From assembly GCA_029582155.1 (NCBI GenBank), contig CM055901.1:20811597-20875596 (forward strand): DNA of 64,000 nt. Direction: 5' to 3'. The stretch's first letter is position 1. Each line of letters starts with the position of its first letter. Below the pieces are notes generated by a model. The model made no database searches and was not told the DNA's origin. It saw only the letters and a program-made list of their open reading frames with translations. Of the stretch, positions 1 through 15,000 are shown piece by piece. Position numbers and translations under genes: made by a program. This DNA is from Panopea generosa (Eukaryota > Mollusca > Bivalvia > Adapedonta > Hiatellidae).

Positions 1-81
1 AAGTCTGTTTACATGGATGGACAGGATCTGATTGTAACACTCAGATACAGTTTGGGGCGGCTGATTGTGATATATATGATT
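1..81 (+). CDS. M1 mucin/DSL-like exon, 3' end only
   Basis: The frame starting at base 3 reads VCLHGWTGSDC...GAADCDIYD and stops being coding at the donor T|gtaagt (phase 1). This matches the end of the five complete canonical mucin/DSL-like exons downstream, which read KECLPGWTGxxCD...DCDxxD. The mucin tract and upstream cysteines lie before base 1. The following intron (82-1440) holds a 44-bp minisatellite directly after the donor and a SINE copy near 1137-1358. Confidence 0.85.
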
Positions 82-3000
82 GTAAGTTGATTCACTTTAT
101 ATCTAAGGAAATCTTGTATTTAAACAACAATATCAGCATCTGTAATCTAAGGAAATCTTGTATTTAAACAACAATATCAGCATCTGTTATCTAAGGAAAC
201 CTTGTATTTAAACAACAATATCAGCATCTGTTATCTAAGGAAACCTTGTATTTAAACATCAATATCAGCGTCTGTGATCTAAGGAAACCTTGTATTTAAA
301 CAACAATATCAGCATCTGTTATCTAAGGAAACCTTGTATTTAAACAACAATATCAGCGTCTGTTATCTAAGGAAACCTTGTATTTAAACAACAATATCAG
401 CGTCTGTGATCTAAGGAAACCTTGTAATTCAGCAACAATATCAGCGTCTGTGATCTAAGGAAACCTTGTATTTAAACAACAATATCAGCGTCTGTTATCT
501 AAGGAAACCTTGTATTTAAACAACAATATCAGCGTCTGTGATCTAGGCTTTAGCTCCTCAAACTTTTGAACCTGAAATTCAAACTTGCAATCAAAATTGT
601 AAACATTTTGTTATTCAAATAGTTAGAAAAGAAATATATTCTGCTTTTACTTTAAATATCCATTTTTCAAAATATATAAGTAGTACAATTCAAATGATAA
701 CATACAAATATAATATTATAGACACTTTGTTATATTTTCAACTGTTTGGGATCTTTTGTTTTTGTTGATTTTTTGTTCATGCTCACAAAGATAAAATTTA
801 AATTCTCATGTTGCAAATATGCAAACCACAGCAGTGATGCAATAGTTGAGAGTCACATGCAATAGTTTATGAGTTCTATGCCTGGCTGGGGCCTACCAAA
901 GACTTTAAAATTGGTGCTAATATATTACTTGTTTAGAATTCAGAATTACGGATTGTTAAGTCTGTGCCTATGTACTATGATGTCATCAGCCCAGTGGCTG
1001 CAGCCTGATATTCTAGTTTGGTAGTGCTTGGAATCTTGTTTCAAACAGACACATGTTGTAATATGACTGGAAAATTGTTGAGAGAAACATTTGACACTGT
1101 ACAGTACATCTGATATTAGAAACATTATAATATTGCTGGGTCCTCTGTGGTCTAAATCACCATCCCACGGTCATTTACCTCTTATTGCAGAGGTAGTTGG
1201 TTTGAACCCAGCATGGTCCAAATACTTTACGACAAAGTAATGCTAGTTACTTGTAGAAGTGATTTAAAGTCACATGTGCATATGCCAGGGGTTGTCCTTC
1301 CTGAACAAAAGTGGTTGTCATATGTAATTTGTTGAAAATGACATTAAATCTCATTAATAAAAATAGAAGTTCCTATAGTATTATGATGTTTTGATAATGA
1401 CATATTATATTTGCTTACCAGTTAAAACATATCATTTCAGCGACAGAATTTATTCCAAGTGAGTGGAAAGGTAACTACACATGTTCTGACAACCAGGAAA
1501 TACTGTTTACGATGAACTTCACCCAGTCACCCAGTACCATTGGCCTCCTCGGTGACATGCTCATTAATGGACACAATTTATCAATGGACGGAACTTTTGC
1601 TTACGCATTCTCTGTCCTCACCGTACAAACTGTGGATCTAGTCTCTGAAGACATTGGTGGTAGAAATTTCACTAATGTCGAGCTTGACGGACAATTGCGG
1701 TCTCCTGTGTTTATAGATGGATATGTAGTGTTTTCTACAGATACTGATAAAGTAAAGTGTCCAGTTCAGCTCAGAAGAGTAAGAGGTAAGGAAACAGATA
1801 TATAAAAAAGAATTCAAATATTTTGATTGTTGATATAAATTAATTTAAGCTCAATTTAATTTGTTGTTTTTGTATATGGAGAGTGAGCCAAGAATCTTCC
1901 TTCTTGTGGTTGTTGTTACGATAACCTTTTTTCATTGGTGCACCATTGACCTGACAGGGCTGTCAATCAAACAAGTCAAAAATCCAATCAAAATTGATAT
2001 TGGTTGCTACGTCACCATTTTCCTTAGACAAACACAGCAATGTCTTGTGCACACTACATTGTGTTAACTTGGACAAACAATGCCTGGAGACCATTGAGCC
2101 GAGTGTAGTCGTTTTTGCATCAGGTCAGTAACTCTTTAGTCGGCACTTCCTAAGTAGAACCAGTCTGGATGTTGTGTTTTGGAAAGGTAATTGAGTCGAG
2201 ACTGGGACTGAACTGGTGACCTATGGTGTGAGTGCCAACCAATGATTTTGTGTCAACATTCACTCCTTAAATATGACATCATAACAGTACAATATTTACA
2301 GAAAATAAATTTATTTAAATTGAAGACCATCAACCTTTAGTTGATTAATAATTAGTAATAGGATGAAAAACAAAGAGATTTTTTTCTGAAGGGTCAAGTT
2401 AGGCCCTGAATGCCCAAGGCCTTTCACAATTTGTTAACTGTTACGCGACATGTGATATTTCATATATTGTTTTTTTACAGTGTTTGAACCAGTAGACTGG
2501 TGTCATTCCCATGGCAGCTGTTACAGATATGGCATCAATAAGAACCAGTTTACATGCTGCTGTGATCCAAGTATGATTTTTTTTTTATAAAATTCCAATA
2601 TTTGTGGTTCTATTCGTTTTACTCTTTATAGAAATGTAAGCAGCATAATTATATTTAAGATTATTGCTTGACTAGGGAGTATATCAGGATTCTTCAAAAT
2701 ATTTGACGGAAAACATGTTTTTTCACAATATATCATGTCTATTTATACTCGCGTACCATGTCTTGTCAAAGGATATATATTTGAAATGCCAGAAAAGAAT
2801 ATTTGAAAAGAGATTCATAACTTGGGCTATACACCTAGGTTAAAATAGATTTCCCGCCTAAAATTCATCATATTTTGTGACGTATTATATTAATGAGATG
2901 CATGATTTCATTTAGATTTCAATTTGATCCGTTATACAGGCTTACATGTAGTAAAAAATAGTTTCATCTTGGAAAGAGTTTGAATGACGATGTGAAGGTT

Positions 3001-6000
3001 GTCAAAGAGTGTTAAGTGCTGTCTATTTCGTTTCAAGTTTTCCACTCCAATTCAAAAATCGATTTTGTCACGTTTGGTGGATTCGACATACGAAACCCTT
3101 CAGATTTTAGTTATTAACGATAATGAGAGGCTTTTTATCCATTTTGAGAGTTATTTTATTTTTTAAGACATTTATAGCATTTTTACTTGATATGCTCCCT
3201 TTAAGATTACTTGATAACTGCATGTTTAAAAAGATGTGTTGTTTTCTTCAAAGAGTTTAAAATCCTGTTCAGGCCATTATAGATAAATTACTAGGAGGAT
3301 TTTATTTTTTTAATTGTTTTTTTTTGTTTGTTTTTTCTTTTAAAAATAAAAAGGGTAAAGTTGGCATAAAAATTAGAGGGCAGGTAGGGATGATAATCTA
3401 GCAATTAATTTATTTTGGCCTTATGGATACAAAACATTTTAGAGCCTCACATTGCTTTTGAAGTTGTGTTTATTAAAGATATGGCTATAAGCAAAATATG
3501 AGCAGTCTCATTTAATTTATCTGAATAGATTTTTTTTGGTGGAGGTTTGACAAACAGAATCTTGCCTATGTAAACGATACCGATAAGAGTTTAATATTAT
3601 TTTAGATATATTTGACTGATAGAACTTTGTAATTTTTATAATGTTTTGATTTCTATTACTGCTGTGATGATAATATGACATGTTTTATTTTAATAGATAC
3701 CACTGGAAAATACTGTGAAGTTATCATAACCACATCTACTACAACTACAACAACAACTACCCCAACTACAACTTCAACAACAACTACCCCAACTACAACT
3801 TCAACAACAACAACAACACCTACAACAACTTCAACTACCACTCCCACTACAATAACTACCACTCCAACCACAACTTCAACTACAACAACTACCCCAACTA
3901 CCACTTCAACTACCCCAACTACCACTTCAACTACTACCCCCACAACAACTTCAACGACTACCCCAACTACCACCTCAACTACAACAACTACCCCAACTAC
4001 AACTTCATCTACTACCCCTACAACAACTTCAACTACAACAACTACCCCAACTACCACCTCAACTACAACAACTACTCCAACTACAACTTCAACGACAACA
4101 ACTACCCCTACTACCACTTCAACTACAACTACCCCAACTACCACTTTAACCACAACTTCCCCAACTACAACTTCAACTACAACAACTACCCCGACTACAA
4201 CATCAACTACAACAACTACCCCAACTACAACAACCAGTACAACAACACCATCAACTACTACTCCAATAACAATTCCATGCACTCCTGCCGACAACTGTAC
4301 TAACCACTACAAATGTGGACCATGGGGGCGGAAGGAGTGTCTGCCTGGATGGATGGGGGTCAACTGTGACCACCAAATACCATTTGGAGATGCAGAATGT
4401 GATGTATATGACAGTAAGACCATTTTTATTATAACCTGCTATATAATTCACCTGCTGGGAGCAGTTAGTTCAGTATACAACATTTCATCTCCATGTAATG
4501 CGTCTCTCACCACTGATTTAAATGGGAAAGTTATCAGTTATTTACAGAGATTGGTGTGCTTGAGTACTGGTTAAGCATCTAGGATCCATGGAAAGGGATA
4601 TTCAAACAATATAGAATAACCATTGGCACATGTTACCTTTATGTCTGATATGCAGTTATAACTCTGAACATGAGATCTTGTCGTATTAAAATGGTCCCAT
4701 GATAACTCTGGTTGAATGTAATATTTATCCAGAAATAACCAACCGTTGAGCCAAGCCTGGTTAGCTCAGTCGGTAACATATCTAACTATCAATACAGAGG
4801 TCATTAGTTTGGTTCTCTATCTGGCCACAGTCTCTGTGATGATTGATAAACATTGTGTCTCATTAACATTCATCTTTCACCACAGATTCAAGTGGTTAGG
4901 TTAACTGATTGTCAGATAGCCCTCGATTGCATAAAAATGATGCTAAATATCCAAACAAACTAGCCATTGGTTGACATTTTGAAACTTCAGATTAACTCTA
5001 AAAACATCGTTTTACATTTGTTTTCATTTATTTCCAGGTGATATATTTATCCCCAGTGAATGGAAAGGAAACTACACTTGTACCAGTGAGATCCACTTTG
5101 TCATGAATATCACAAAATCCTCATCCACTATAGGCACTGAGGGAGAATTGTTTATTGACGGACACCATTTGTTGATGTTGGGAACATTTGCTTCTGCTTT
5201 CCGATCACTTACGCTGCAGAGTTCCAAGTTTGTTGCACAGCATATTGAGGGCAAGAATTTTACAAACGTAGAACTAAATGGCATTTTACGTTCACCAGTA
5301 TTCATTGATGGCTTCATGGTGTTTACCACAGACAGTGGAAAAGTGCAGTGCGAGATGCAGCTGAGAAGATATGCAGGTATGCCAGACTTTTATAGGCGTA
5401 GTACCAAATGCTTCCATGGGTTCCGTGCAAGATAAAAATAAACATACATACATTTTTTTCATTTCCTATGTACACCTTTATCTTGTACATAGGAACTTTT
5501 ATTTCTTACATAGGAGATAAAAAATGTAAGTTCAGTAAAACCCCTCTAATAAGACCATCTTTGGGACCGGGCAAAAGTGGTCTTAATAGCGGGGTGGTCT
5601 TGTTTTCGAGGTTGAGAGTCATTGGCAAAAGTTGCAGGCCTTTGTAGCCGTTATAGTAAATGGATGTATACTTAATTGTGCATATGTGTGGATTTACTGT
5701 TATACCAATGATAATAATAAAAAAAAACAACTTTTTTTCTAATTATGGATTTGTTATTGTTTTTAGGATATAATTAAAATAAATATGTTGTATGGTTTGT
5801 CTTTTATTCATGTACATAATATAATAACAAGTAAAGACGACACAAAAAATATTTTAACATGATGCTGGAGTAGATACAGTCCTTCTGGTGGGGTCCTTAG
5901 TTTTCCTTTCACTTATTGCATTCTATCCTTATCAATGAACGTATTTGAATGTTCATTTCTTCATTGTCAGGACCCTGAAAACAAAAAAGAAAACAGTAAG

Positions 6001-9000
6001 ATGTCACGAAAATATAAAAATTGTAACAACAGTTTCATTCTTAATCGTCATATAAAATTGCTATTATTACCGGTAATAAGAGTATCATTTTCTTTAAAAG
6101 TAAATTCATTGTATTTTTGTTTCTCCGTTTTTACAGACGTGTTTTATTTTTACAGTAAAATTTAGAAATTCCATTTTACCACACCATAAAAGACCATCGA
6201 TATCACTCATATAACAATTAAGCAATTAAAAGATGCAAACTAACTGGTTTTCTTTCTTCGTAGCCACCTGTTTTTTTGACAGGTTGCATATTCTAAGGAC
6301 CACAAAGTTTGTTTTTACAACACTCTCCGGTGTCCTTTTAGCTTTGTTTACCTGAAAACGTCACACGACAACCACAAATCGGCTTGTTGATTATGTCTTA
6401 AATTTTTCCTCGAGGCATCTTTAGTCACACAGGTGGTCGTAATCAAGGGTGTGAAAATATTACAAAGACCGTGTCTGGGACAGATTTAGTTGTCGTAATA
6501 CCGGATTAGCGGGGTGCCCGTATTATCGGAGTTAACGACCATTAAATAAAGAAGGAAAAAATCCGTCCCTAAAATAAATGTCTGAAATAGCGGGTTGGTC
6601 TTAATATCGGGACGGTCGTTAGGTGGGGTTTTACTGTATGTTTGTTTATCTTATATGTAAGAAATAAAAGGTTCTATGTACAAGATAAAAACTGTATGTT
6701 TTACATAGGAGATAATAATATACATACATTTTTTTATCTCCTACGTCCGACTTCTTTCTTTCACATCGAATAAGGATACCTGCATTGTTACCGGGGTAAC
6801 CCTAGGGCTGAGAAAAAATTGTCACGCTGTGACGTTGGAACCATCTAGATGCATAACTTATATGATACATGACATAAATTATATAATAAAACGTCTTAAA
6901 AGCAGTTATTGTAAAATCTAAAATGATAAATTAAGTTAAAATACATTTTCATTATGTTTGGTATGTAAGAAAAAGAATCATTCATGGCTTTTTCGGTTCA
7001 GACAGAAAATTTCATCCCTTTGAATAACTGTTTTCACGGGAAATCGGCAGTCTCGTTCCCGCTCTAAACAGTTATCCATGGGGACAAAATTTTATATCCG
7101 AACCTCAAACCCATGTAAGATTCTTATAACCTCATACATAAGAGATAATATAATGGTATATACGTTTTTTTATCTCATATGTACGACTTTTATCTTGCAC
7201 GTAAGACTTTAAAGAAAAACATGCGTAGGAGATTTTTTTTTCATAGGACATTTCATACTATTTCTACATTGTTTTAGAAATTTTACTGAAAAAACATCTT
7301 AATTTTTACATGATTTACTTTCAGTTTTCCAACCTGTGGACTGGTGCAGCTCTCATGGTAGTTGCTATAGATATGGTAGGAATGAAAACCAGTTTACTTG
7401 CTGCTGTGATCACGGTAAGATGCTGATACTTGTTTTGCTTTGCAATACTAAAGGGAATATATCAGGATGTTTCAAAATTTTAAAATTGGCTTAAAAGTGA
7501 CAATAAGATATCTATTTAAACATGCCAAAATAATATATTGAAAAAGGCTTTCTAACTTGGGCTAAGCACCTAAGTTAGACTAAGATAGATTTCTTGCTTA
7601 AAATGGCAACATATTTTGTGACATATTAAATTTCATTTTGATTCCACTATGATCTGTTATACAGGCTTACATGTAGTAAAAATGTTTTCATCTTAGTACA
7701 GAATCTGAATGATGATGTAAAGGTCATCAAACAGTATTTAAGTGTTCTATTTTTGGAATGGGATTTCGTTTCAAGTTTACCACTTTAATTTAAATATCGA
7801 TTTTGCTGTGGTCTGGAAGGGTTGACATTATAAGTAGACTATTCGGATTATATTTATAAAGGATAATGAGATGCTTTTTATCTAATTTGATAATATTTTT
7901 TTTATTTGTGGCATATTTATCCTGATATTCTCCCTTTAAGTATGAATTGGGAATTGTTTGGCATGATTAATAAAATGACCAATGTGAAATGGATGGTCAA
8001 GATGAAACAAACAAATTCATTAGATCACTAGTTGCTTTACAATATTTTCTGAAGAGTAAAGGACTTTAATTGAAATTTAACCTGTCGGGAAGTTTGTCAT
8101 ATTGAATGGCGATTGAAACACAATATTCTGTGATATTTAATGTTTCTCTATTTTTTATTTATGTTTTATCTAAAAACATATTTAATTTCTATACTTTTCC
8201 AATATCTTTTAAAAAGATGCTTGGTTTTTCGACATCTTTCTTAATAAATATCAATACAGCTTAGTTAGTCCGGTCCTATACATTACAATCATTTGCTTTC
8301 ACCATGTAGAGACACTTTTGGCTTCCTGATATTATATTACATTTCCATGCCTGTTTTTGATTAATCTTAAGGGTCTTCCTTAGCCAAGTGGTCTAAAACA
8401 CTGTCGATTAATGGCAACTTACCGCTGAGGTCGTGGGTTCAAACCAAGTTCAGTCCAATAATAATTATGTAAGAAAATTTGCCAAATACTTGTGGAACAA
8501 TGGTAATTTTACTTAGATTCATTTTTTGTCAATTGCAGAGAAATGGTGGTTTTATTTACATTCATTTTGAGGTCTTCAAATAAAATTGGATATGCTATAT
8601 ATAACCTGTGATATGTTAATGGCGTTAAACCTCATTAAACAAAATATGATCTGGCTCTTAGTGATTCTAAATTCCCATCTTTATGACATAATTGTAGCTT
8701 TCAAACCTTTGAAAACAAAACATTATCCTTTTCAGATTAATTGTCGCCCTCATGGAATTTTAGTTGCACTTATCAAATATATTAATTTTGACGAATTTTC
8801 ATTGTTATGTATGCAGTAAATTCTGTGGTCATCTCAATTAAGCATCGACTTGTCTTAAGCAGCCACATTTGCTATTACTCATTTCTATGCTTTTAGAGCA
8901 AATTAACCTGTATTAAGCGACATCCTGTCTCAAAAGATCACTTTTGCTCATTCCCTTTACTGGCTGCTTCCGACAGGGTGGGGGAAAAAGCATGTTGGAA

Positions 9001-12000
9001 AATTACATCTGAAAATTTGGCGGACTGGTTTATGTTTATTTTTCATTGTCAAACATGAAACATCTGTCGTTTACTAGGGGTGTGCACCTGTTGATCACAA
9101 TATATAAAGCTTTTAGTGATACAACTATCATTTTGTGATTTCCTGATCAAGCAACTATGGTTTTACAATATTTTGCATTTTGGAGTAATATATGATTTTA
9201 GAGTAAAATAAAATGCAGCGGAAGCATTCTCAACCTGTAAGACTAGCATTTACAAATTCTTACTTATCAATGTGAGTGGAATTTTACACTCGCCCCTAAG
9301 TGCAAACAATAATTTAGTCACAAAAATTTCTAACATATTCATGGTAAGCATATATTTGATATACAGTCAAACCTGTGTAAGCGGTCATCTCCACCGAGTC
9401 CACTTCTCTTAGCAGCCACCTTTGCTATTTCCTATTTCAATGCTTTAAGCAAATCAATATGCAATAAGCAACTACCTGTCGTAAAAGGCCACTTTTGCTC
9501 CATCACTTGACTTGCTTAAGACAGGTTTAATTGTACAACAACCAAACAGTGAAAAAGATTAAGAAGAAAGCTATAATATCCCATTTGTATCTGTTTCCAT
9601 TAATTGTTTGTAGGCTACAAAGGGTCACGATGTGAGGTTAAAATAACCACAACTACAACAACAACTACTACCACAACCACAACACCAACAACAACGACAA
9701 CTACGCCAACTACAACAACTACCCCAACTACAACTACCTCTACAACTACCACACCAACAACCACTCCAGTAACAATTCCGTGCACTCCTGCCAACAACTG
9801 TACTAACCATTACAAATGTGGACAGTGGGGACGGAAGGAGTGTCTGCCTGGATGGACAGGGATCAACTGTGATCACCAGATACCGTTTGGTGATGCAGAT
9901 TGTGATATGTATGACAGTAAGTTGATTTATATTAAAACTTGCACAGCCTGTTAACATCTGTTGTTTTATTTATCTAAAGGATCCTTTGTGACTAAGTGGT
10001 CTAAGGCACTGACTTTCAAACGACCAGTCCACTTACTTCTCATCATAGAGTTTGCGTGGGTTCCAGTTCAAAAATATTTTGTGTGTTAGTTACTTATGGA
10101 AGGATGATGGATCTACTCAGGTCCAATCTGAGGTCTTTCTCCATCAATAAATATGCCATATATAACCTATTTATTATGTGCTGAAAATGGTGCAAAGTCA
10201 TCTTCTTCAAATTATTTAATATATCAAAATTCAATTGTAATTATAAACACATTGTTGAATTTAAGTCCACAGCTTGTGTTTTAAACGGCTGTTGCAGGTC
10301 TAAATATTTAAATGTAAGTTTTTTTTGACATTCTTGTATTTTTAAAATTAGGTCAACTTTGAAAGCTGGCTTCGGTTTCACCAACATTTTACTTGAATAC
10401 TTGAAATCTTAGCTAAATTTTGACTGATTATTTATCTTTATATAATCAATACCAACTAAGCAATATTCAGTATTACTGGAACCAGTCTAAAATCATGATC
10501 ACCAGGCTGCTTTCCTTAGATTTAAGTTTTTAAGGCTTTAAGTATATGTTGGTGAAACAGGAGGTAAACTGGTTAAATCATTATATATATATATATATAT
10601 CTTGTTTTTTTCCCAGGTGATATATTTATCCCCAGTGAATGGAAAGGAAACTACACTTGTACCAAGGAGATCCACTTTGTCATGAATATCACAAAATCCT
10701 CATCCAATATAGGCACTGAGGGAGGATTGTTGATTGACGGACATCATTTGTTGATGTTGGGAACATTTGCTTCCGCTTTCCGATCACTTACGCTACAGAG
10801 TTCCAAGTTTGTTGCACAAAATATTGCAGGAAAGAATTTTACAAATGTAGAACTAAATGGCATTTTACGTTCACCAGTATTCATTGATGGTTTCATGGTG
10901 TTCACAACAGACAGTGGAAAAGTGCAGTGTGAGATGCAGTTGAGACGACAAATAGGTATGTCATGCTGTTCTTAAAAAAATTGCAGTGCTCCTTTCTACT
11001 TACTCAAAATTGCAGGTACCCAAACTTTTATATGCCTTTCAAAGTGCTTAATAATTTTTATATTTTTTCATGTTATCTGTCCCTTTTTTGTTTGCAAAAA
11101 TGACATCGCAAAATTAAAATTTGGCCAAAAAAAAATACCTACTTACCTACATGAAAAATACTTGGTGGAGCACACAGCAAACTAACATATTTTGTTTTCA
11201 TGTTTTGTTCTGAATGAGTATTTGGTATGTTTTGCTCTCAATTAGTAATAGATACGTCATACAACTCTGATATCCTTAAAACTTTAAGATTGTACTTGAA
11301 CTATATTATATTTATTATAAAATGTTATTGTACTTTCAGTATTCCACCCAGTAGACTGGTGCAGCTCCCACGGAAGTTGCTACAGATATGGTAGTAGAGA
11401 GGAGCAGTTTATGTGCTGCTGTGACCATGGTAGGATTTTCTATCTTCTTGCTTTTCTACTTCTGGACATGATATTGGACAACATTTAAGTTTATTGTCAT
11501 CATATTATATATATTCATCCATATGACACTTCCGACACATGTAAATGAAATAACAGAAAAAATGCTATTGTTGTTGTTAAAATCGTTTGATTTCCAAAAT
11601 TACTATCCCGCATTGATGTTATCATTTACTTTCATAGTTACCATTCCCAATATGATGTTTATTTAGTTCATACCATTTCATCCAAAAATATTCACACCTA
11701 CTTTATACCAAGCAAAATGATATCCCCAATGGACATGGCTCCCAAATTTGAAATTGATATTTTCAACCAGACTTATTAAAAACTTGCATAATAATTGATG
11801 AATTGATCGAAAATAAATCGTAAAGTGTTTGCAAGCTTGTTACGTTTTTCCAAACTGTGACTATATATTTGTGCATCATTTACACCTTGACAATTCAGAC
11901 TGACATGATAACAACTTTTTTCCTGTCATTAACATTTAATTGATTTATGCTGACAAACAATTGTCCGTCATATTTATCCCACATTCATTTCTATGTGTTT

Positions 12001-15000
12001 GTTTACAGTACTTCAACCGGATTGCCAAATAGTGTAGCGCAGTTCACCTTGGGATTTTTATAACATGGTTCCGTGTATATTGCGGTTTCATTCAGCAGAT
12101 CCCAGCAACTGCATAATAACGGGACCTCGAGTGTTTATGTCTGTATAAGATAGGCTTCTTCACATCTTGGTGGTCTTGTATAGATCACTGCCATTCCTGC
12201 CTAAACTGTGAATTTGTTAAAAATAATATCAATTAAAATTCCTAACAGGTTATACTGGGTCACAATGCGAGGTTCTGATCACCACAACAACGACAAGTAC
12301 GACAACCACAACACCGTCCACAACCACACCAGTGACTTTTCCCTGCACAGAAACGAATGACTGCGATGCCCATTACAAGTGTGGGCCATATGGACAGAAG
12401 GAGTGTTTACCAGGGTGGACAGGGGTCAACTGTGACTCGCAGATACAGCTAGGGCAGGCAGACTGTGATGTCTATGATAGTAAGTTTATTTGAATACATC
12501 TCTTTGTTCAATTTGAACGTAGCATATCTCAGTCCATAGTGGTGGTCTAGTGGTAGAGCACTTGTCTCTCACATGAGGAAGGTGGTGGGTTTGATACCCA
12601 GCCAGGTTGTACTGAAGCCTTGAAAAAGGGTACTGGAAGCTTCCACACTAGACACTCATGTAGAGGATATTTCTTGGGCTGGTGTCGGTATTATTCAACT
12701 AGGTGGGGTATCATACGAGGTCATCCTTAAAAAAATGTTTGTTTGCTACCATTTAGGGGTAGGTAATAGGTAGATAAATTCTCTTTTTTTTGTATTCAAT
12801 TAGAGAATTTTTTTAAAGACATGTAATGACCCCCTGTGAACAGTTGAATATAGAGTTTAACTGCTTTAAAAATTACTATTTCAGGTGAATCCTTCATCCC
12901 AAGTGAATGGAAAGGCAACTACACATGCTTGGACAACATTGAAATCCGCTTTTACATGAACATCACAACTTCTTCGAGTACCATTGGCACGATTGGAACT
13001 CTTTTGATTGGAGGTCATTTATTATCTTCAAATGGAACATTCGCATCAGCTTTTAAGTTTTTAACTCTTCAAAGTGAAGAATTGATTTCTGAGGAAATAG
13101 CTGGCAAGAATTTTACGAATGTAGAGCTGAATGGGATGCTTAGGACGCCAGTGTTTATTGATGGGTTCATAGTGTTCACAACAGACAGTGGCAAAGTTAA
13201 GTGTCCCATGGAACTTAGGAGGCAAGCAGGTGAGCACAAATATTTTAAATCTCTGCTAGTATTTTAAGTTCACCTGGACGAATGTCCAGAAGAGCTATTG
13301 ACTTGACCTTGGCGTCATCATCGTTGATGTCTGTAGACACCAAGGTTAAACTTGCTTTTAGTTTTGGTGTTTGCCTCCAATCTCAATCTTCGCATGGGTG
13401 GTCATCCCATAGGCGAGCTTTGTCTTCTGACTACACTTGTTTCGTTATTTAGTTTGTTTGTTTACCTTGATTCTCTTTTTATCAATGCTATAAAATGCAT
13501 ATAGATATAGTCATTTAATGTTGCATTTCCTAAATATCTGATATATTTGTCTTTTATCTTGACATAAGGAGTTTTTGTTTAATTTAATGTCATGGCTTTG
13601 GACCAAAAATGATTTAAATATTGGATTCTTATATAACCCTTATGTGTTAATTTTATTCCGAAGCAGTAGCCATATTTGCATGCACCATATAAAACTATGG
13701 AGTATTTAAACAGGGCAAAACTATACTTTAAAGGGAATTTATCAGTTTTCAAAATTTTGAAATTGACTAATTAAACATTTTTTTTCGAATATACCTTGCT
13801 TGTGTAGTGTTATACTCACATACAAACAAAAGATATAAGATATCACTGGTATTGCCGAAAGGATATTTATTTAAACATGCCAAAATATATATTGAAAAGA
13901 GCTTTCCTAACTAGGCTAGACTAAAATAGATTTCCTGTTCAAATTGGCATCATATTTTGTGAAGTGATGCTGATTTCATTTTCATTTCAGTTTGATCTGT
14001 TTTACAGGTTTACATGTAGTTAAAATTGTTTCATCTTGGAAAGAGTCAGAATGATGATGCAAAGGTCGTCTGACAGTATATAAGTCATGTCTATATTTAT
14101 CCGGGATTTAATATCATGTTTATCACTTCAATTTACTTACCGATTTTATCTCATTTTGGTGAATTTGACATACTAAACTATTTGTTATATATTTATTAAT
14201 GATAATGATATGATTTTTATCCATTTAATTTTTTAAGACATGAATAGCATTTTATCCTGATACATTCCTTTTAAATCAAAATAAATATCAAAACATTCTT
14301 TTATATTTTGCCTATTTGGATTATTGCAGTACTTGTGGATTGGTGTAGCTCCCGTGGAAGTTGCTATAGATATGGACAAGAAGAAGAACAGTTCATGTGC
14401 TGTTGTGATCATGGTATGATAGTTTGCCAGATTTGTTCATTATAGTTTTAGTTAATCAATGTTCTTTCATTATACTAACCATAATTTTAATAATAAATGG
14501 ACATTGGTTTAACTTGCGATAAATGGCATATCATTTAAAAAAAAGTTCCAGAATATATGTTGATTTTATGATATAAAACATATATAAAATAGCAAATTAT
14601 CAAATTTCATTTTTAATGCCAGATACGTTTGCTTTTTTATTTGACATTTTTACAACTTAAACAGTTACATTGCTCTAGAAACTTGGTAGGTATTGTATGT
14701 GATTATGCTCAGATGCCTAGATCATTGTATGTTGTTTATGTGTAAGCATTGAAACAATACACATGTATATCAGGTTACACTGGGAACAGCTGCGAGGTGG
14801 CGATAACTACATCAACTACAACAACAACAACAACCATGCCAACGACCACCGTGCTTCCCTGCACGCCCACAGACAACTGCACGGCCCATTATGGCTGTAC
14901 CACCCAGGGACATAAAGAATGCTTACCGGGATGGACGGGGCCTGATTGTGATGTTATTATTTTACTGGAGGACGCGGACTGTGACGTGTTTGACAGTAAG

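Noticed and set aside
100-545. CRISPR array
   Set aside because: Head-to-tail repeats have no unique spacers, the host is clearly eukaryotic and no cas genes are present.
3656-4294. Long Val-rich reading frame on the minus strand
   Set aside because: It is the complement of the ACN/CCN Thr-Pro codons of the M2 mucin tract. Similar shadows occur at 21957-22541, 25098-25511 and 9615-9797. No independent coding signal.
5506-6165. Small frames near 5408-6165 as genes
   Set aside because: They fall inside the TIR element 5533-6636 or its flank and show no splice context or similarity to the gene modules.
9625-9957. Cys/Ser-rich minus-strand frame
   Set aside because: Another antisense shadow of the M3 mucin/DSL-like exon; the apparent cysteines come from complement of Thr codons.
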